A stretch of DNA of 55,688 bases from Bacillus subtilis subsp. subtilis. Lineage in GTDB: Bacteria > Pseudomonadota > Gammaproteobacteria > Xanthomonadales > Xanthomonadaceae. This document shows, piece after piece, positions 1 to 8,092 of this stretch (within the stretch, counting starts at the first letter, position 1; each line of letters begins with the position of its first letter). The stretch lies in NCBI GenBank assembly GCA_021733645.1, contig JAHREJ010000029.1, positions 1 to 55,688 on the forward strand, read 5' to 3'. The translations under genes and the position numbers were made by a program. The notes under the pieces are model-generated. The model had not been told where the DNA came from. It ran no database searches and was given only the letters and a program-made list of their open reading frames with translations.

Positions 1-3000
1 TGGAACATGCCCGAGGTGCCGTTGTTGATGTTGTTGATCTGCGTGTCGGTGTAAGCCTTGGACTGGTCGATGGCGTAGTTCACGCCGTTCTGCAGCTGGC
101 CGACATTGACCGCGTCGTAGCGGTCGGACCCATCGGCGACATGGGTGACCTTGCGTTCGCCACCGGTGCTGCCGACGGCCACTTCACCGGCCGAGTTGCT
201 GCCGCCGGTGGCACCGAAGGCACCGGTGTAGCCGCTCTGAGCGCCCACGCTGGCCACCGAGCCGCTGCCCAGGGCCACGCTGTTGTCGGCACTGGCGGTG
301 GCGCCATCGCCGATGGCGGTACTGCCGCTGCCGCTGGCCGAGGCCACCGGACCGATCGCAATGCTGTTGGCGCCGGTCGCACTGGCCGCGGCCTTGGTCG
401 AATTGACCTGCACGAACGGGCTGCCCGCCCCGGGCTGGATCTGGTCGATGCGGGTGTTGAGGTTGAGCAGCGAATTGTCCACCGCGGCGAAGGCCACGGT
501 GACGTTGCTGTAGTCGTTGCTGAGCACGCTGCCGTCGGTGGCGATGGAGGAGATGCTGAAGGTCGGCGCCGTCCAGAGGTTGGTGGTCGGGTCGAAGCTG
601 GTGGTGCCACCGAAATAGCCGATGAGGGCATTGTTGGTCTGGAACAGCTGGTTGCCGGTCACCGCATCGCGGCTGCCGGCCAGCACGCTGCCGTCGGCCA
701 GATTGGTCAGGGCCACTGCCGCACCGCCGCCGCTGCCGGTCAAGGTAACGGTGTCGGTGGCATTGCCGCTGGCATCCACGTCGTACTTCACCGCCAGCTT
801 GTCCACCGCGTCGGTCTGGTCGGCCACGTTGGCCAGCGACTGGCTGACCGCGTCGAATGCGGTCCCCACATCGGTGTAGTCACCGGCGGTGACCTGGCCG
901 GTGTTGGAGACCGAGTTGATGGTGTAGGTGGGCGCACTGACCACGCCATTGGCATCCACCGCCGCACCGCCGCCCAGGTGCGTGGCCAGGGCCTGGCTGG
1001 CATTGAACAGTTGCGCACCGTTGATCGCCTCGGTGCTGATCGCACTGACCGCCCCGGCACGCAGGTTGCGCAGCGTGGTGGTGCCGGTGCCGTTGCCCAG
1101 GGTGGCGCTGGCGTAGTTGATGCTGGCATCGGGATTGACGTCGTAGCGCAGCGCGCCTTCCGCCGAGGCCTGCAACTGGCCCAGGTTGACCGCGTCGGTG
1201 GCCAGCGTCCCGGCGGCCACGTTGACCACCTGGCGCTCACTGCCCACCGCGCCTACCGACACCGTTCCATCGCGATCGGCCACCGCGCCGGCACCTACGG
1301 CGATGGCGTTGGCCGCCGTTGCGCGGGCACCGGTGCCCACTGCGATGCTGTCAGCACCAGTGGCGGCGGCGTCCAGCCCGGTCGAGTTGATCTTCAGGTA
1401 CCGGCTGCCCACGCCGTTGCGGATATCGGTGATCTGCGTGTTGAGGTTCACCAGCGAGCCATCCACCGCCGAGAACGCATCGGTGGCGTTGTCATACACG
1501 CCCTGCGCGATCGCACCGCTGTTGGAGATGGTGGTGATCGCAAAGCTCGGTGCGGTCCAGGTGCCGGTGGCCGGGTCGAAGGCGGTCAGCCCACCGAAAT
1601 AGTCCACGATGGCCTGGTTGGTGGAGAACAGCTGCGCGCCATTGACCGCCTCGGTGCTGGTCGCGCCCAGCGCGCCTGCGGCGAGGTTGGCCAGGGTGGT
1701 GGTCCCGGTGCCGCCGCCCAGGGTGATGCGGCGGTAGTTCGCGCCGCCGGCACCATCGTCGTCGTAGGTCACCGCGAACACATCCAGCGCGTCGATCTGG
1801 CTGATCGCGCCCTGCAGCTGGCGCACGTTGACCGCATCGGTGGCGGCACTGCCGGCGGCCACATTGGTGATCTGGCGTTCGCCGCCGGCAAAGCCGACCG
1901 ACACTTCACCGGCCGACACCTGCGGCGCGGTCAGCCCATAGGCACTGTAGCTGGCCTGCGCGCCGCGGTTGGCCACCGTGCGGTAGCCCAGCGCCACGCT
2001 GTTGGCCTGGCTGGAGGTCGCTTCGGCGCCCAGCAGCACCTGCCCGTTGGCCGTGCCTTTGGCGCTGTCGCCCACCACCACCGAATGGCCCATACGCGCG
2101 GCGTAGTCGGCGGTGGGAACACCGGTGGGGTCGTTGGGGTCGTTCAACCCGGCGCCCGGGAACGCCACGTTGGCATCCACCTTGGCCAGTTCATGGCGTG
2201 CATTGGCGCCGATCACCACCTCACGCGACCCGTTGGCATAGGCACCGTCGCCTACCAGCACCTGGTAATCCTGCGCGGCATTGACCCCCCAGCAGTCGAT
2301 GCTGGCCACCAGCAGATCCACGCACTTGTTGGACCAGCCCGGCGCCTGGTTGGGCAGCAGCAGGCCCAGCAACCCGTTCGGATTGCCATTGTTGATGTTG
2401 TAGATGTAGCTGTCCGACGTGACGCCACCAATCAGCGTCAGGTGCGAACTACCGCCGGTGGTGGCGCCGCCCAGCCCGCCGAGCAGGGTGCCGACCGGGG
2501 TCAGATTCACCACCGGCAGCCCCAGCACATTGGTCACCGAGTAGGTCTGCATCACGTTGGCGCTGCTGACCGCCAGCTTGCCATTGCGCACATAGCCATC
2601 GCCGCCCAGCAGCCCCTGCGCGGTCGGCCCGACCAGGGTCGACAACGAGCCCACCAGCCCACCGGTACCGATGATCAGCCCGGCACCGGGATCGGCCGGC
2701 GCTGGCGCCTTGGGATGCCCCGGCGGCAGCGATGTCGGCGCCGGGAAGACCCCGCCGACGACCCCGCCGATGATGTTGCCTACCGTGCTGCCCACGCCGC
2801 CCACGACGTTGCCCACGGTGTTGCCGACGCCACCCACCACGTTGCCGAGCGTACTGCCGACCCCGTTGAGCAGGTCACCCACGCCGCCCAGCAGCCCGCC
2901 CGAGGCGGCCGTCGGCGAGAGCGACAGGGAACTGGTCTGCGACACCGCCGCATTGGCGTCAACCCGCTTCGGGTTGCGGTCGGCCGCCACGGCCGCATGC

Positions 3001-3728
3001 GCCACCGCATCCACCTTGACCGCGCCGGCAACGCCGGTGACCAGGGTCGCCTTGACCGCGTCATCGATGCCGTCGCTGACCGTTTCGCCGCTGCCCAGGG
3101 CCACGCGCGCGTCGGCCTGCGCACTGCCCTCCAGGGTCAGCGGTGCGGCCGCCGCCGCCACCTTGAGGCCGGCCTTGGCGTCCACGGCCACCTTCGGCGT
3201 GACGGCCACCGCAGCCTCCCGTGCGGCATCCACGGCCAGCAGCGTGCCGGCCCCGGCGCCGAGGCCGGCATGTGCTGCCACCTGGCTGCCACTGCCCGGT
3301 GCCGCCACCCGCTGCGGCAGGGCCGCCTGGGCGTCTGCGCCCAGGTGCACGCTGCGCGGCGGCGTCGCCGCGGCGGCGCGCCGGCCCAGGCCAAGATTCA
3401 GATCCACGTTGGCATCGGCGCTCAAGGCCGGCGTGCGGTCGGCGCTGCCTACCATCGCGGCCAGGGCGATGTCGGCATCCACCTTCACCGGCAACGGCGC
3501 GTACTTGGCGGTCAGGGCGTCCAGGTCGCTGCGGGTCTGGCTTTCCCCGGCCAATGCGTTACCACTGCACAGCGCCAGCGCCAGGCCCATCGACAGCAGC
3601 GACAACGGCACCTTCAGATGCACCACCACCGGGCCTGCGACCAGACTGCCGCGCGAGGTAGCCACTTCGGAGACAACCACCAGGGCATTCAGCCGGTGGC
3701 TCCAGACCAGTCGAAAGATACGGTTCAT
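1..3728 (-). CDS. Trimeric autotransporter adhesin (YadA-like), C-terminus beyond window
   Basis: The reading frame is open from an ATG at 3728 to the window edge, 1242 codons without a stop. It begins with MNRIFRLVWSHRLNALVVVSE, an extended signal peptide region typical of type V secretion, followed by a hydrophobic stretch ending ALCSGNALA. An Ala-rich N-terminal part leads into a Gly/Val repeat (units like NVVGGVGNTVG, about 2760-2880). Then come repeated YadA-type head motifs (SIAIG, SVALGSGS), neck motifs (AVNVGQLQ, AVNGAQLF) and FGG-type elements (YFGGTTSF). The membrane anchor is not in the window, so this is the 5-prime part of a longer surface adhesin. A G-rich stretch (GGGGGA) sits 7 nt before the ATG. 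The AraC regulator upstream on the same strand, and the box array between them, suggest specific control. The family call is strong; the ligand is unknown. Confidence 0.9.
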   Translation of the reverse strand, partial: MNRIFRLVWSHRLNALVVVSEVATSRGSLVAGPVVVHLKVPLSLLSMGLALALCSGNALAGESQTRSDLDALTAKYAPLPVKVDADIALAAMVGSADRTPALSADANVDLNLGLGRRAAAATPPRSVHLGADAQAALPQRVAAPGSGSQVAAHAGLGAGAGTLLAVDAAREAAVAVTPKVAVDAKAGLKVAAAAAPLTLEGSAQADARVALGSGETVSDGIDDAVKATLVTGVAGAVKVDAVAHAAVAADRNPKRVDANAAVSQTSSLSLSPTAASGGLLGGVGDLLNGVGSTLGNVVGGVGNTVGNVVGGVGSTVGNIIGGVVGGVFPAPTSLPPGHPKAPAPADPGAGLIIGTGGLVGSLSTLVGPTAQGLLGGDGYVRNGKLAVSSANVMQTYSVTNVLGLPVVNLTPVGTLLGGLGGATTGGSSHLTLIGGVTSDSYIYNINNGNPNGLLGLLLPNQAPGWSNKCVDLLVASIDCWGVNAAQDYQVLVGDGAYANGSREVVIGANARHELAKVDANVAFPGAGLNDPNDPTGVPTADYAARMGHSVVVGDSAKGTANGQVLLGAEATSSQANSVALGYRTVANRGAQASYSAYGLTAPQVSAGEVSVGFAGGERQITNVAAGSAATDAVNVRQLQGAISQIDALDVFAVTYDDDGAGGANYRRITLGGGTGTTTLANLAAGALGATSTEAVNGAQLFSTNQAIVDYFGGLTAFDPATGTWTAPSFAITTISNSGAIAQGVYDNATDAFSAVDGSLVNLNTQITDIRNGVGSRYLKINSTGLDAAATGADSIAVGTGARATAANAIAVGAGAVADRDGTVSVGAVGSERQVVNVAAGTLATDAVNLGQLQASAEGALRYDVNPDASINYASATLGNGTGTTTLRNLRAGAVSAISTEAINGAQLFNASQALATHLGGGAAVDANGVVSAPTYTINSVSNTGQVTAGDYTDVGTAFDAVSQSLANVADQTDAVDKLAVKYDVDASGNATDTVTLTGSGGGAAVALTNLADGSVLAGSRDAVTGNQLFQTNNALIGYFGGTTSFDPTTNLWTAPTFSISSIATDGSVLSNDYSNVTVAFAAVDNSLLNLNTRIDQIQPGAGSPFVQVNSTKAAASATGANSIAIGPVASASGSGSTAIGDGATASADNSVALGSGSVASVGAQSGYTGAFGATGGSNSAGEVAVGSTGGERKVTHVADGSDRYDAVNVGQLQNGVNYAIDQSKAYTDTQINNINNGTSGMF
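2761..2890 (-). repeat. Gly/Val 11-residue repeat tract inside the adhesin gene
   Basis: On the minus strand this stretch encodes three to four tandem units of about 11 residues (NVVGGVGSTLG, NVVGGVGNTVG, NVVGGVGSTVG, then a degenerate NIIGGVVGGV). The matching DNA repeats about every 33 bp. The tract lies between the N-terminal Ala-rich part and the first head-like region of the trimeric adhesin. Unit number is a likely site of length variation between strains, by slippage or recombination, without breaking the frame. Confidence 0.7.
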
Positions 3729-3824
3729 CAGGTATTCCCCCGTGTACGGACCATGTGGACGACATCCATGCCTGTTGGCACTTGGATGTCATTACAGTCG
3801 CCACGTCATCCACGGAGCACTTCA

Positions 3825-3906
3825 TTCCGGCAGCACCTGCGTGCGTTCCGGCAAGACAAGAACCATAACCGGCAGTGGGATGCGCAATTCCGGCACATTG
3901 CCGGAA
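3825..3906 (-). promoter_or_regulatory. Phased CCGGCA boxes upstream of the adhesin gene (probable operator array)
   Basis: Four copies of an 8-mer start at 3825 (TTCCGGCA), 3846 (TTCCGGCA), 3867 (AACCGGCA) and 3888 (TTCCGGCA), spaced exactly 21 bp apart, or two helical turns. A fifth copy is inverted at 3899-3906 and forms the palindrome TTCCGGCA-CAT-TGCCGGAA with the fourth. The array lies 97-178 bp upstream of the adhesin ATG and ends 21 bp before the stop of the AraC-family gene. Phased direct repeats on one helix face are what an AraC-type activator is expected to bind. The binding protein is inferred; the spacing is read directly. Confidence 0.6.
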
Positions 3907-3927
3907 ACGTGCATCAGCGGCGGTCGT

Positions 3928-5001
3928 TCACGCCGGGCTGCCGATCTGGGCCGGCGCCCGCATCAGCGTGTCGCGCGGCAGTTCGCCGAACACACGGCGA
4001 TAGTTGTCGGCAAAACGCGACAGATCCCACAGTCCGCAGCTCAATGCCACCGCCTTTACCGACTTGCGGCTGGAATCGGCCATCGACAATCCGCGGCACG
4101 CCGCGCACAGGCGCAGCATCGACAGATAGCGGTTGGGCGAGGTGCCAAACAGGTCCTCGAACGCATAGCGCAACGCCCGCTCACTGACCCCGGCCGCGTC
4201 ACAGATTTCGTGCATGTAGATATAGCGCCGCAGATTGAGCCGCATGAAGTTCTCGGCACGCTGGGCAATCAGATAGTGCGCGCGTCGCGCGCGGGTGTTG
4301 GACGGGCGATCTTCGTTGCCGGCGCCCAGCAACGCCTGGACATGGTCGTGCAGCACCCCTTCCACCGCATCGGCGGCGAGCACCGCGCCCGGCTCGGCCA
4401 GCTGCGCATGCAGCTGTGCGTAGCGCTGCACCAGGTGCACCTGGCCGGGCATGGTGTCCACGTTGAACAGCGACAGCGCCTGGCCCGACGGCAAGGTGTT
4501 GCGGAGGCTCAGCTCGGTCAGCTTGCGCTGCACCCGCTGCATCGGTGCCAGCAGCAGGCTCAGGTGCGTGCCTGCGCTCAAGGTGAATTCACTGATCCCT
4601 TCGGGCAGCACCGTCACCGCCATGCCCGCGCTCAATGGAATGCCGTGGCACCAGCTGCGGCTCTCGTCGGTGGCATGGATGAAGCCCAGCAGGCACCAGT
4701 CCTGCGGCAGCATGAAGCGCCCACGCACGTGGAAACCGCAGTGCGCGGTCAGGAACAGCGCCTCATCATGGACACGCGAGTGCAGTGCCGCACGTGGACC
4801 GTTGCCGTCCAGCAGCAACAGTTCCAGGTCGCAGACACGCAGCACGCCGCTCAGCGTGGCCAGGTCGAAGGACCTGAGCGTGCTGTCTGCATGAGCATTG
4901 CCGTCCACCACACCATCGACCATGACAGTGATGCCCCCCGTTGGCTTGAATACAGATGCATGCCTGCGTGCACCTGCCCGTCTTCCTGCCCTGCATTCCA
5001 C
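3928..5001 (-). CDS. AraC-family transcriptional regulator
   Basis: A 357-residue protein whose last ~110 residues form an AraC/XylS double helix-turn-helix domain: the first helix region contains GVSERALRYAFEDLFGTSPNRYL and the second VKAVALSCGLWDLSRFADNYRRVFGELP. The N-terminal two thirds are probably a cupin-like sensor, as in regulators of the AraC-binding-like/HTH_18 type; no ligand is evident. The start at 5001 has AAAGGTGG just upstream. An internal ATG at 4923 behind a G-run is an alternative that would remove 26 residues. The gene lies directly upstream of the trimeric adhesin on the same strand, 199 bp away, and is its most likely regulator. The effector signal is unknown. Confidence 0.85.
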   Translation of the reverse strand: MECRAGRRAGARRHASVFKPTGGITVMVDGVVDGNAHADSTLRSFDLATLSGVLRVCDLELLLLDGNGPRAALHSRVHDEALFLTAHCGFHVRGRFMLPQDWCLLGFIHATDESRSWCHGIPLSAGMAVTVLPEGISEFTLSAGTHLSLLLAPMQRVQRKLTELSLRNTLPSGQALSLFNVDTMPGQVHLVQRYAQLHAQLAEPGAVLAADAVEGVLHDHVQALLGAGNEDRPSNTRARRAHYLIAQRAENFMRLNLRRYIYMHEICDAAGVSERALRYAFEDLFGTSPNRYLSMLRLCAACRGLSMADSSRKSVKAVALSCGLWDLSRFADNYRRVFGELPRDTLMRAPAQIGSPA

Positions 5002-5690
5002 CTTTCCATGCCTCTGGCCGACGCCAGCCGGCTGCGGCGGATGAATATGAATTGTTTATCCGCCCGCATTATCGATGCGCATTTTCGGCAAGTATGCATG
5101 AACTGCCCGCGCGGTAAACCCGTCACCTCACACATCGCTGTCGAGGTGAAGACAACGTCGGCGAACGCTCGCGACGCGGCGTTTATTGCGGCAAAAAACC
5201 GTCATTACAACACCATCACTACGTAAACACGCCGGCTTCACTTTATAAACATTAAATGGTGGTCAAGCACCGACGATTGATAACCAGGTGCACGCAGGTA
5301 TTCACGCAGGTATTAAAGTCGCAACACTACCTGCCGATGCATGTATTGGAATCCATTGATCACGCCGAACATTATCGGCAGGCGCAGACCCGGCAGCTCC
5401 AAGGCGGAACCGGCTCTGCAGGACAGGGGGATGCAATGCAAATGCTCGATGATCCATCGCTGCTCCCCAGCGCCCATGCGCGGCACTGCACGCCGCACGT
5501 GTCGTATTCGCCTGCCCCGTCGTGCACGTACCCGGCCAGCCTGGCATCTGCCAGACCGGCCTGCGGCCAACTGATCGGCCGCCTCCTGCGCAGGGAACGC
5601 GCAGGCCATTGGATGGAACCGGCGGAGCCGGCCTCCTCCATCCGCACGCAGGTAGTCCAACCGATTGACCGGAACAGGGAGTAGACCGTC
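5002..5690. other. Long intergenic region between the AraC gene and flp
   Basis: About 690 bp separate the divergent AraC-type gene and the Flp pilin gene. I find no convincing gene. A 142-codon plus-strand frame (5256-5684) lacks a ribosome site, has no recognisable domain and shows unusual composition. The segment around 5190-5350 is clearly richer in A+T than the flanks and probably holds promoters for one or both genes. One candidate for flp is TTGGAA and CATTAT separated by 18 nt near 5345-5375, which is weak evidence. A 12-bp tandem repeat lies at 5291-5314. The distance implies a long 5-prime leader or several upstream sites for the pilus operon. Confidence 0.5.
5291..5314. repeat. Perfect 12-bp tandem duplication (CACGCAGGTATT x2)
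   Basis: CACGCAGGTATT occurs twice back to back in the A+T-rich part of the flp upstream region. It could be a tandem regulator site ahead of the Tad operon or a slippage duplication. Nothing in the sequence decides between these. Confidence 0.6.
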
Positions 5691-5885
5691 ATGAAAGCTT
5701 CGATCCGTACGTTCCTCGTTGAAGAAGATGGTGTCACCGCGCTCGAGTACGGCATCCTCGCCGCCGTGATCGCCGGCGTGCTTGTGGTGGCCGCCAAGAC
5801 CGGCCTCAACGACATGTTCACCACGTTGTTCAGCAAGCTCAAGTCGCTTGTCGAAAGCGCTGGCGGCGGTTCCACGCCGGCCTGA
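5691..5885 (+). CDS. flp: Flp type IVb major pilin
   Basis: A 64-residue prepilin. A short basic leader ends at Gly14 and is followed by VTALEY, matching the Flp cleavage rule G|xxxxEY; the conserved Glu19-Tyr20 pair is the Flp hallmark. One hydrophobic helix follows (GILAAVIAGVLVVAA), then a short Ser/Gly-rich tail. The product is processed by the prepilin peptidase encoded next and assembled by the Tad machinery into adhesive pili. GGGAG lies 9 nt before the ATG. It is the first gene of the operon, after a 690-bp non-coding region, as usual for the abundantly expressed pilin. Confidence 0.95.
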   Translation: MKASIRTFLVEEDGVTALEYGILAAVIAGVLVVAAKTGLNDMFTTLFSKLKSLVESAGGGSTPA

Positions 5886-5989
5886 TCGGCAACACAACGT
5901 CGTGGTGCATGCCACCGCAGGCCCTGCCTGCGGCAACGCCAACGGTTTGCCCACACACCCGGTTCGATGCGCCACGGAGGAGCCCTCGG

Positions 5990-6535
5990 ATGTCACTGCT
6001 GCCCGTACTGGCCCTGCTGTTGAGTGCACAGGTCGCCATCAGCGACCTGTATGCCCGGCGCGTGTCCAATCGCTGGTTGCTGTGCGTGGGCCTGGGGGCA
6101 CTTGGCGGCTTGTTGTGGATGTGGGTGGCGCGCGGGGCGCCGTTCCCCGGCATGCATCTGGCTGGCGTGGTGGTGGGACTGGCAGCGCTGCTGCCGTTCT
6201 ACGCGCTGGGTTGGATGGGTGCCGGGGATGTGAAGTATTTCGCGGTGCTTGGCCTGCTGCTGGGCGCCCCGGCCCTGTTGCCGATCTGGATCATCAGCAG
6301 CCTGTTGGCCGGCGTGCACGCGCTCTGCGTGCTGCTGGCCCCCGGCGTGCGCACCGCGTTGCCGTTGCGCATGCAATGGCTGCACGAGCGGGCGCAGCAG
6401 CACTGGCAGGCGCAACCGTTCGCGCGCCGGATCCACGCGTTGCGTCAGGGCCGGGTGGGCATCCCGTATGCGGCCTACCTGGCCGCGGCCACCCTGGGCT
6501 ACATCGCATGGAGCAGCAACGGAGCACCCCCATGA
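5990..6535 (+). CDS. tadV: Prepilin peptidase TadV/CpaA
   Basis: A 181-residue polytopic membrane protein of the A24 GxGD aspartic protease type. The two catalytic aspartates are visible as Asp19 (in ISDLYARR) and Asp80 (in GAGDVKYF). It removes the leader of Flp and of the TadE-like pseudopilin. The start at 5990 is chosen because GGAGG lies about 9 nt upstream; an in-frame start at 5909 would add 27 non-hydrophobic residues. The stop overlaps the next start (ATGA at 6532-6535), indicating translational coupling. It is short, with no methyltransferase domain, as is normal for Tad-type peptidases. Confidence 0.9.
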   Translation: MSLLPVLALLLSAQVAISDLYARRVSNRWLLCVGLGALGGLLWMWVARGAPFPGMHLAGVVVGLAALLPFYALGWMGAGDVKYFAVLGLLLGAPALLPIWIISSLLAGVHALCVLLAPGVRTALPLRMQWLHERAQQHWQAQPFARRIHALRQGRVGIPYAAYLAAATLGYIAWSSNGAPP

Positions 6536-7020
6536 AACCGCATGCCCTTCGCCACGCAGACCGTGCGCCGCAACGCGGCGTGGTTACCCTCGAATTCGCC
6601 TTCATGCTCATCCTCGGCCTGGTCCCGCTGCTGCTGCTTACCTATACCGGGGTGATGATCATGGCCGCCCAGCAGACCCTGTCGCTGGCGTCGGCCGAAG
6701 GGGCCCGTGCTTCCTTGCGTTATGCCAGCCCCAACGATCGACGTATTGCCGCGTGCCAGGCCGCGCAACGCTCGATGCAGTGGCTGTTGAATTTCTCCGG
6801 CCAGCAGGTCAATTGCAGCAATGCCGGTACACCGCCCATCGTGGTCAGCGCGCCCGCGCCGTGCGCCGGCCTGGCCAGCGCACAGTGCATGCAGGTGTCG
6901 GTGAGCTATGACTACCGCAGCAAGCCGTTCCTGCCCGGCACCGGCAGCGTGTATGGCTGGCTGCTCACCCAACCCATCCGCAGTACCGCCGTGGCCCAGC
7001 TCGACCTGGCTACCCCCTGA
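6532..7020 (+). CDS. tadE: TadE-like pseudopilin
   Basis: 162 residues. The N-terminus RG-VVTLEFAFMLILGLVPLLLL fits a TadE-type prepilin, with Gly16 followed five residues later by Glu21 inside a long hydrophobic helix. The remainder is an extracytoplasmic domain with three or four cysteines. TadE-like minor pseudopilins are processed by TadV and are needed for Flp pilus assembly. The start overlaps the peptidase stop by 4 nt. No separate TadF gene is seen in this locus. Confidence 0.85.
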   Translation: MKPHALRHADRAPQRGVVTLEFAFMLILGLVPLLLLTYTGVMIMAAQQTLSLASAEGARASLRYASPNDRRIAACQAAQRSMQWLLNFSGQQVNCSNAGTPPIVVSAPAPCAGLASAQCMQVSVSYDYRSKPFLPGTGSVYGWLLTQPIRSTAVAQLDLATP

Positions 7021-7051
7021 TGCGCCGTGCGCTGTTCCTGGAGGCCGTTGC

Positions 7052-8089
7052 ATGCTCAAGCTGACCCGCATTGCCGCCGTGGCACTGATTGCCCTGGCCC
7101 TGCTGCTGGCGCTGGTGGCCTTCATGGTCGGCCGGCGTCCGGCGCAGCCGGTGGTGACCGCATCGCCGCAGGTGGCAGGACAGCCGCAGCGCTGGCCGGT
7201 GGTGGAAGCGGCCGGCGCGCTTCCGGCCGGGCGGCCGATCGCCGCGGCCGACCTGCGCATCGGCACGGCCACCCAGGCACCGGTGGGCGGGTACAGCAGC
7301 ATCGCCGATGCCACCGGGGCGGTGCCGGTACAGGCCATTGCCGCCGGCACCGCGCTCAACAGCGCGCTGATGGCCAGGGGATACGCGCTGCGGCTCAATC
7401 CCGGCGAGCGCGCCCTGGCAGTACCCGTGGATGAGCTGGTCGCGGCGGGCAACCGCATTCTGCCCGGCGACTACGTCGATGTGTTCCTCAACCTGCGCGC
7501 ACCGCAGGGCATGAACACCGATGGCCAGGCGCAGGCACGGCTGCTGTTGTCGCGGATGCGCGTGCTCAGCTACGGTGCCGCCGACAGCACGCCGGCCCAG
7601 GCCGAGGCCACCGGCACGGCAGACGCCGCGGCCACGCCGGGCAATGACAGCCGCGCACAGGACATCCAGGGGTCTTCGTCGGCCAACAGCACGGGCAACA
7701 GTGCCAACGTCCCGATCCGCAGCGCGGTCCTGGCCGTGCCGGTGGCCGAGGCCAACCGCCTGTTGCTGGGTGCCCAGCAGGGTCGGTTGTTCCTGGCACT
7801 GCGCAACCCCGCCGACGTGGGACAGCCCGACCAGACCCTGTTCGCCCAACCCGGCGGCGTACTGGATGCACGGCGTGAACTCAGCCCGGAACAGCGCCTG
7901 GCGCTGCAGTCGCCGGAAAACGACGCCTACGCCGGCCTGGACAGCGACGCACTGGCCGGCCGCACCACACGCTCCCCGTCCCGCGCACCCGCGCCGGTCC
8001 GCGCCAGCGCACCCCGGCCGGCACCGCGGCTGGACCGTGGCGTAGAGATCATCCGCGGCGACGTTTCCTCACACAGCGGCTCGCGTTGA
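7052..8089 (+). CDS. cpaB: Flp pilus assembly protein CpaB/RcpC
   Basis: 345 residues. An N-terminal signal anchor (RIAAVALIALALLLALVAFMV) precedes a SAF-like beta-clip domain (VVEAAGALPAGRPIAAADLR) and the conserved RcpC/CpaB segment around RALAVPVDELVAAGNRILPGDYVDVFLNL. A low-complexity Ala/Ser/Thr/Asn insert of about 40 residues (roughly 185-225) and a Pro/Ala/Arg-rich tail flank the second conserved block. CpaB is a periplasmic partner of the secretin. GGAGG lies 7 nt before the ATG. The gene sits between tadE and the secretin gene, as usual for this operon. Confidence 0.88.
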   Translation: MLKLTRIAAVALIALALLLALVAFMVGRRPAQPVVTASPQVAGQPQRWPVVEAAGALPAGRPIAAADLRIGTATQAPVGGYSSIADATGAVPVQAIAAGTALNSALMARGYALRLNPGERALAVPVDELVAAGNRILPGDYVDVFLNLRAPQGMNTDGQAQARLLLSRMRVLSYGAADSTPAQAEATGTADAAATPGNDSRAQDIQGSSSANSTGNSANVPIRSAVLAVPVAEANRLLLGAQQGRLFLALRNPADVGQPDQTLFAQPGGVLDARRELSPEQRLALQSPENDAYAGLDSDALAGRTTRSPSRAPAPVRASAPRPAPRLDRGVEIIRGDVSSHSGSR

Positions 8090-8092
8090 GCC

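Noticed and set aside
141..4187. Very long plus-strand open frame opposite the adhesin gene
   Set aside because: It is an antisense shadow: the minus strand encodes a coherent ESPR, heads and necks of a trimeric adhesin, while this frame gives Ala/Gly/His/Arg-rich nonsense and runs on through the AraC gene.
5256..5684. 142-codon plus-strand frame before flp
   Set aside because: No ribosome site, no domain, atypical composition, and it spans the A+T-rich regulatory region; treated as non-coding.
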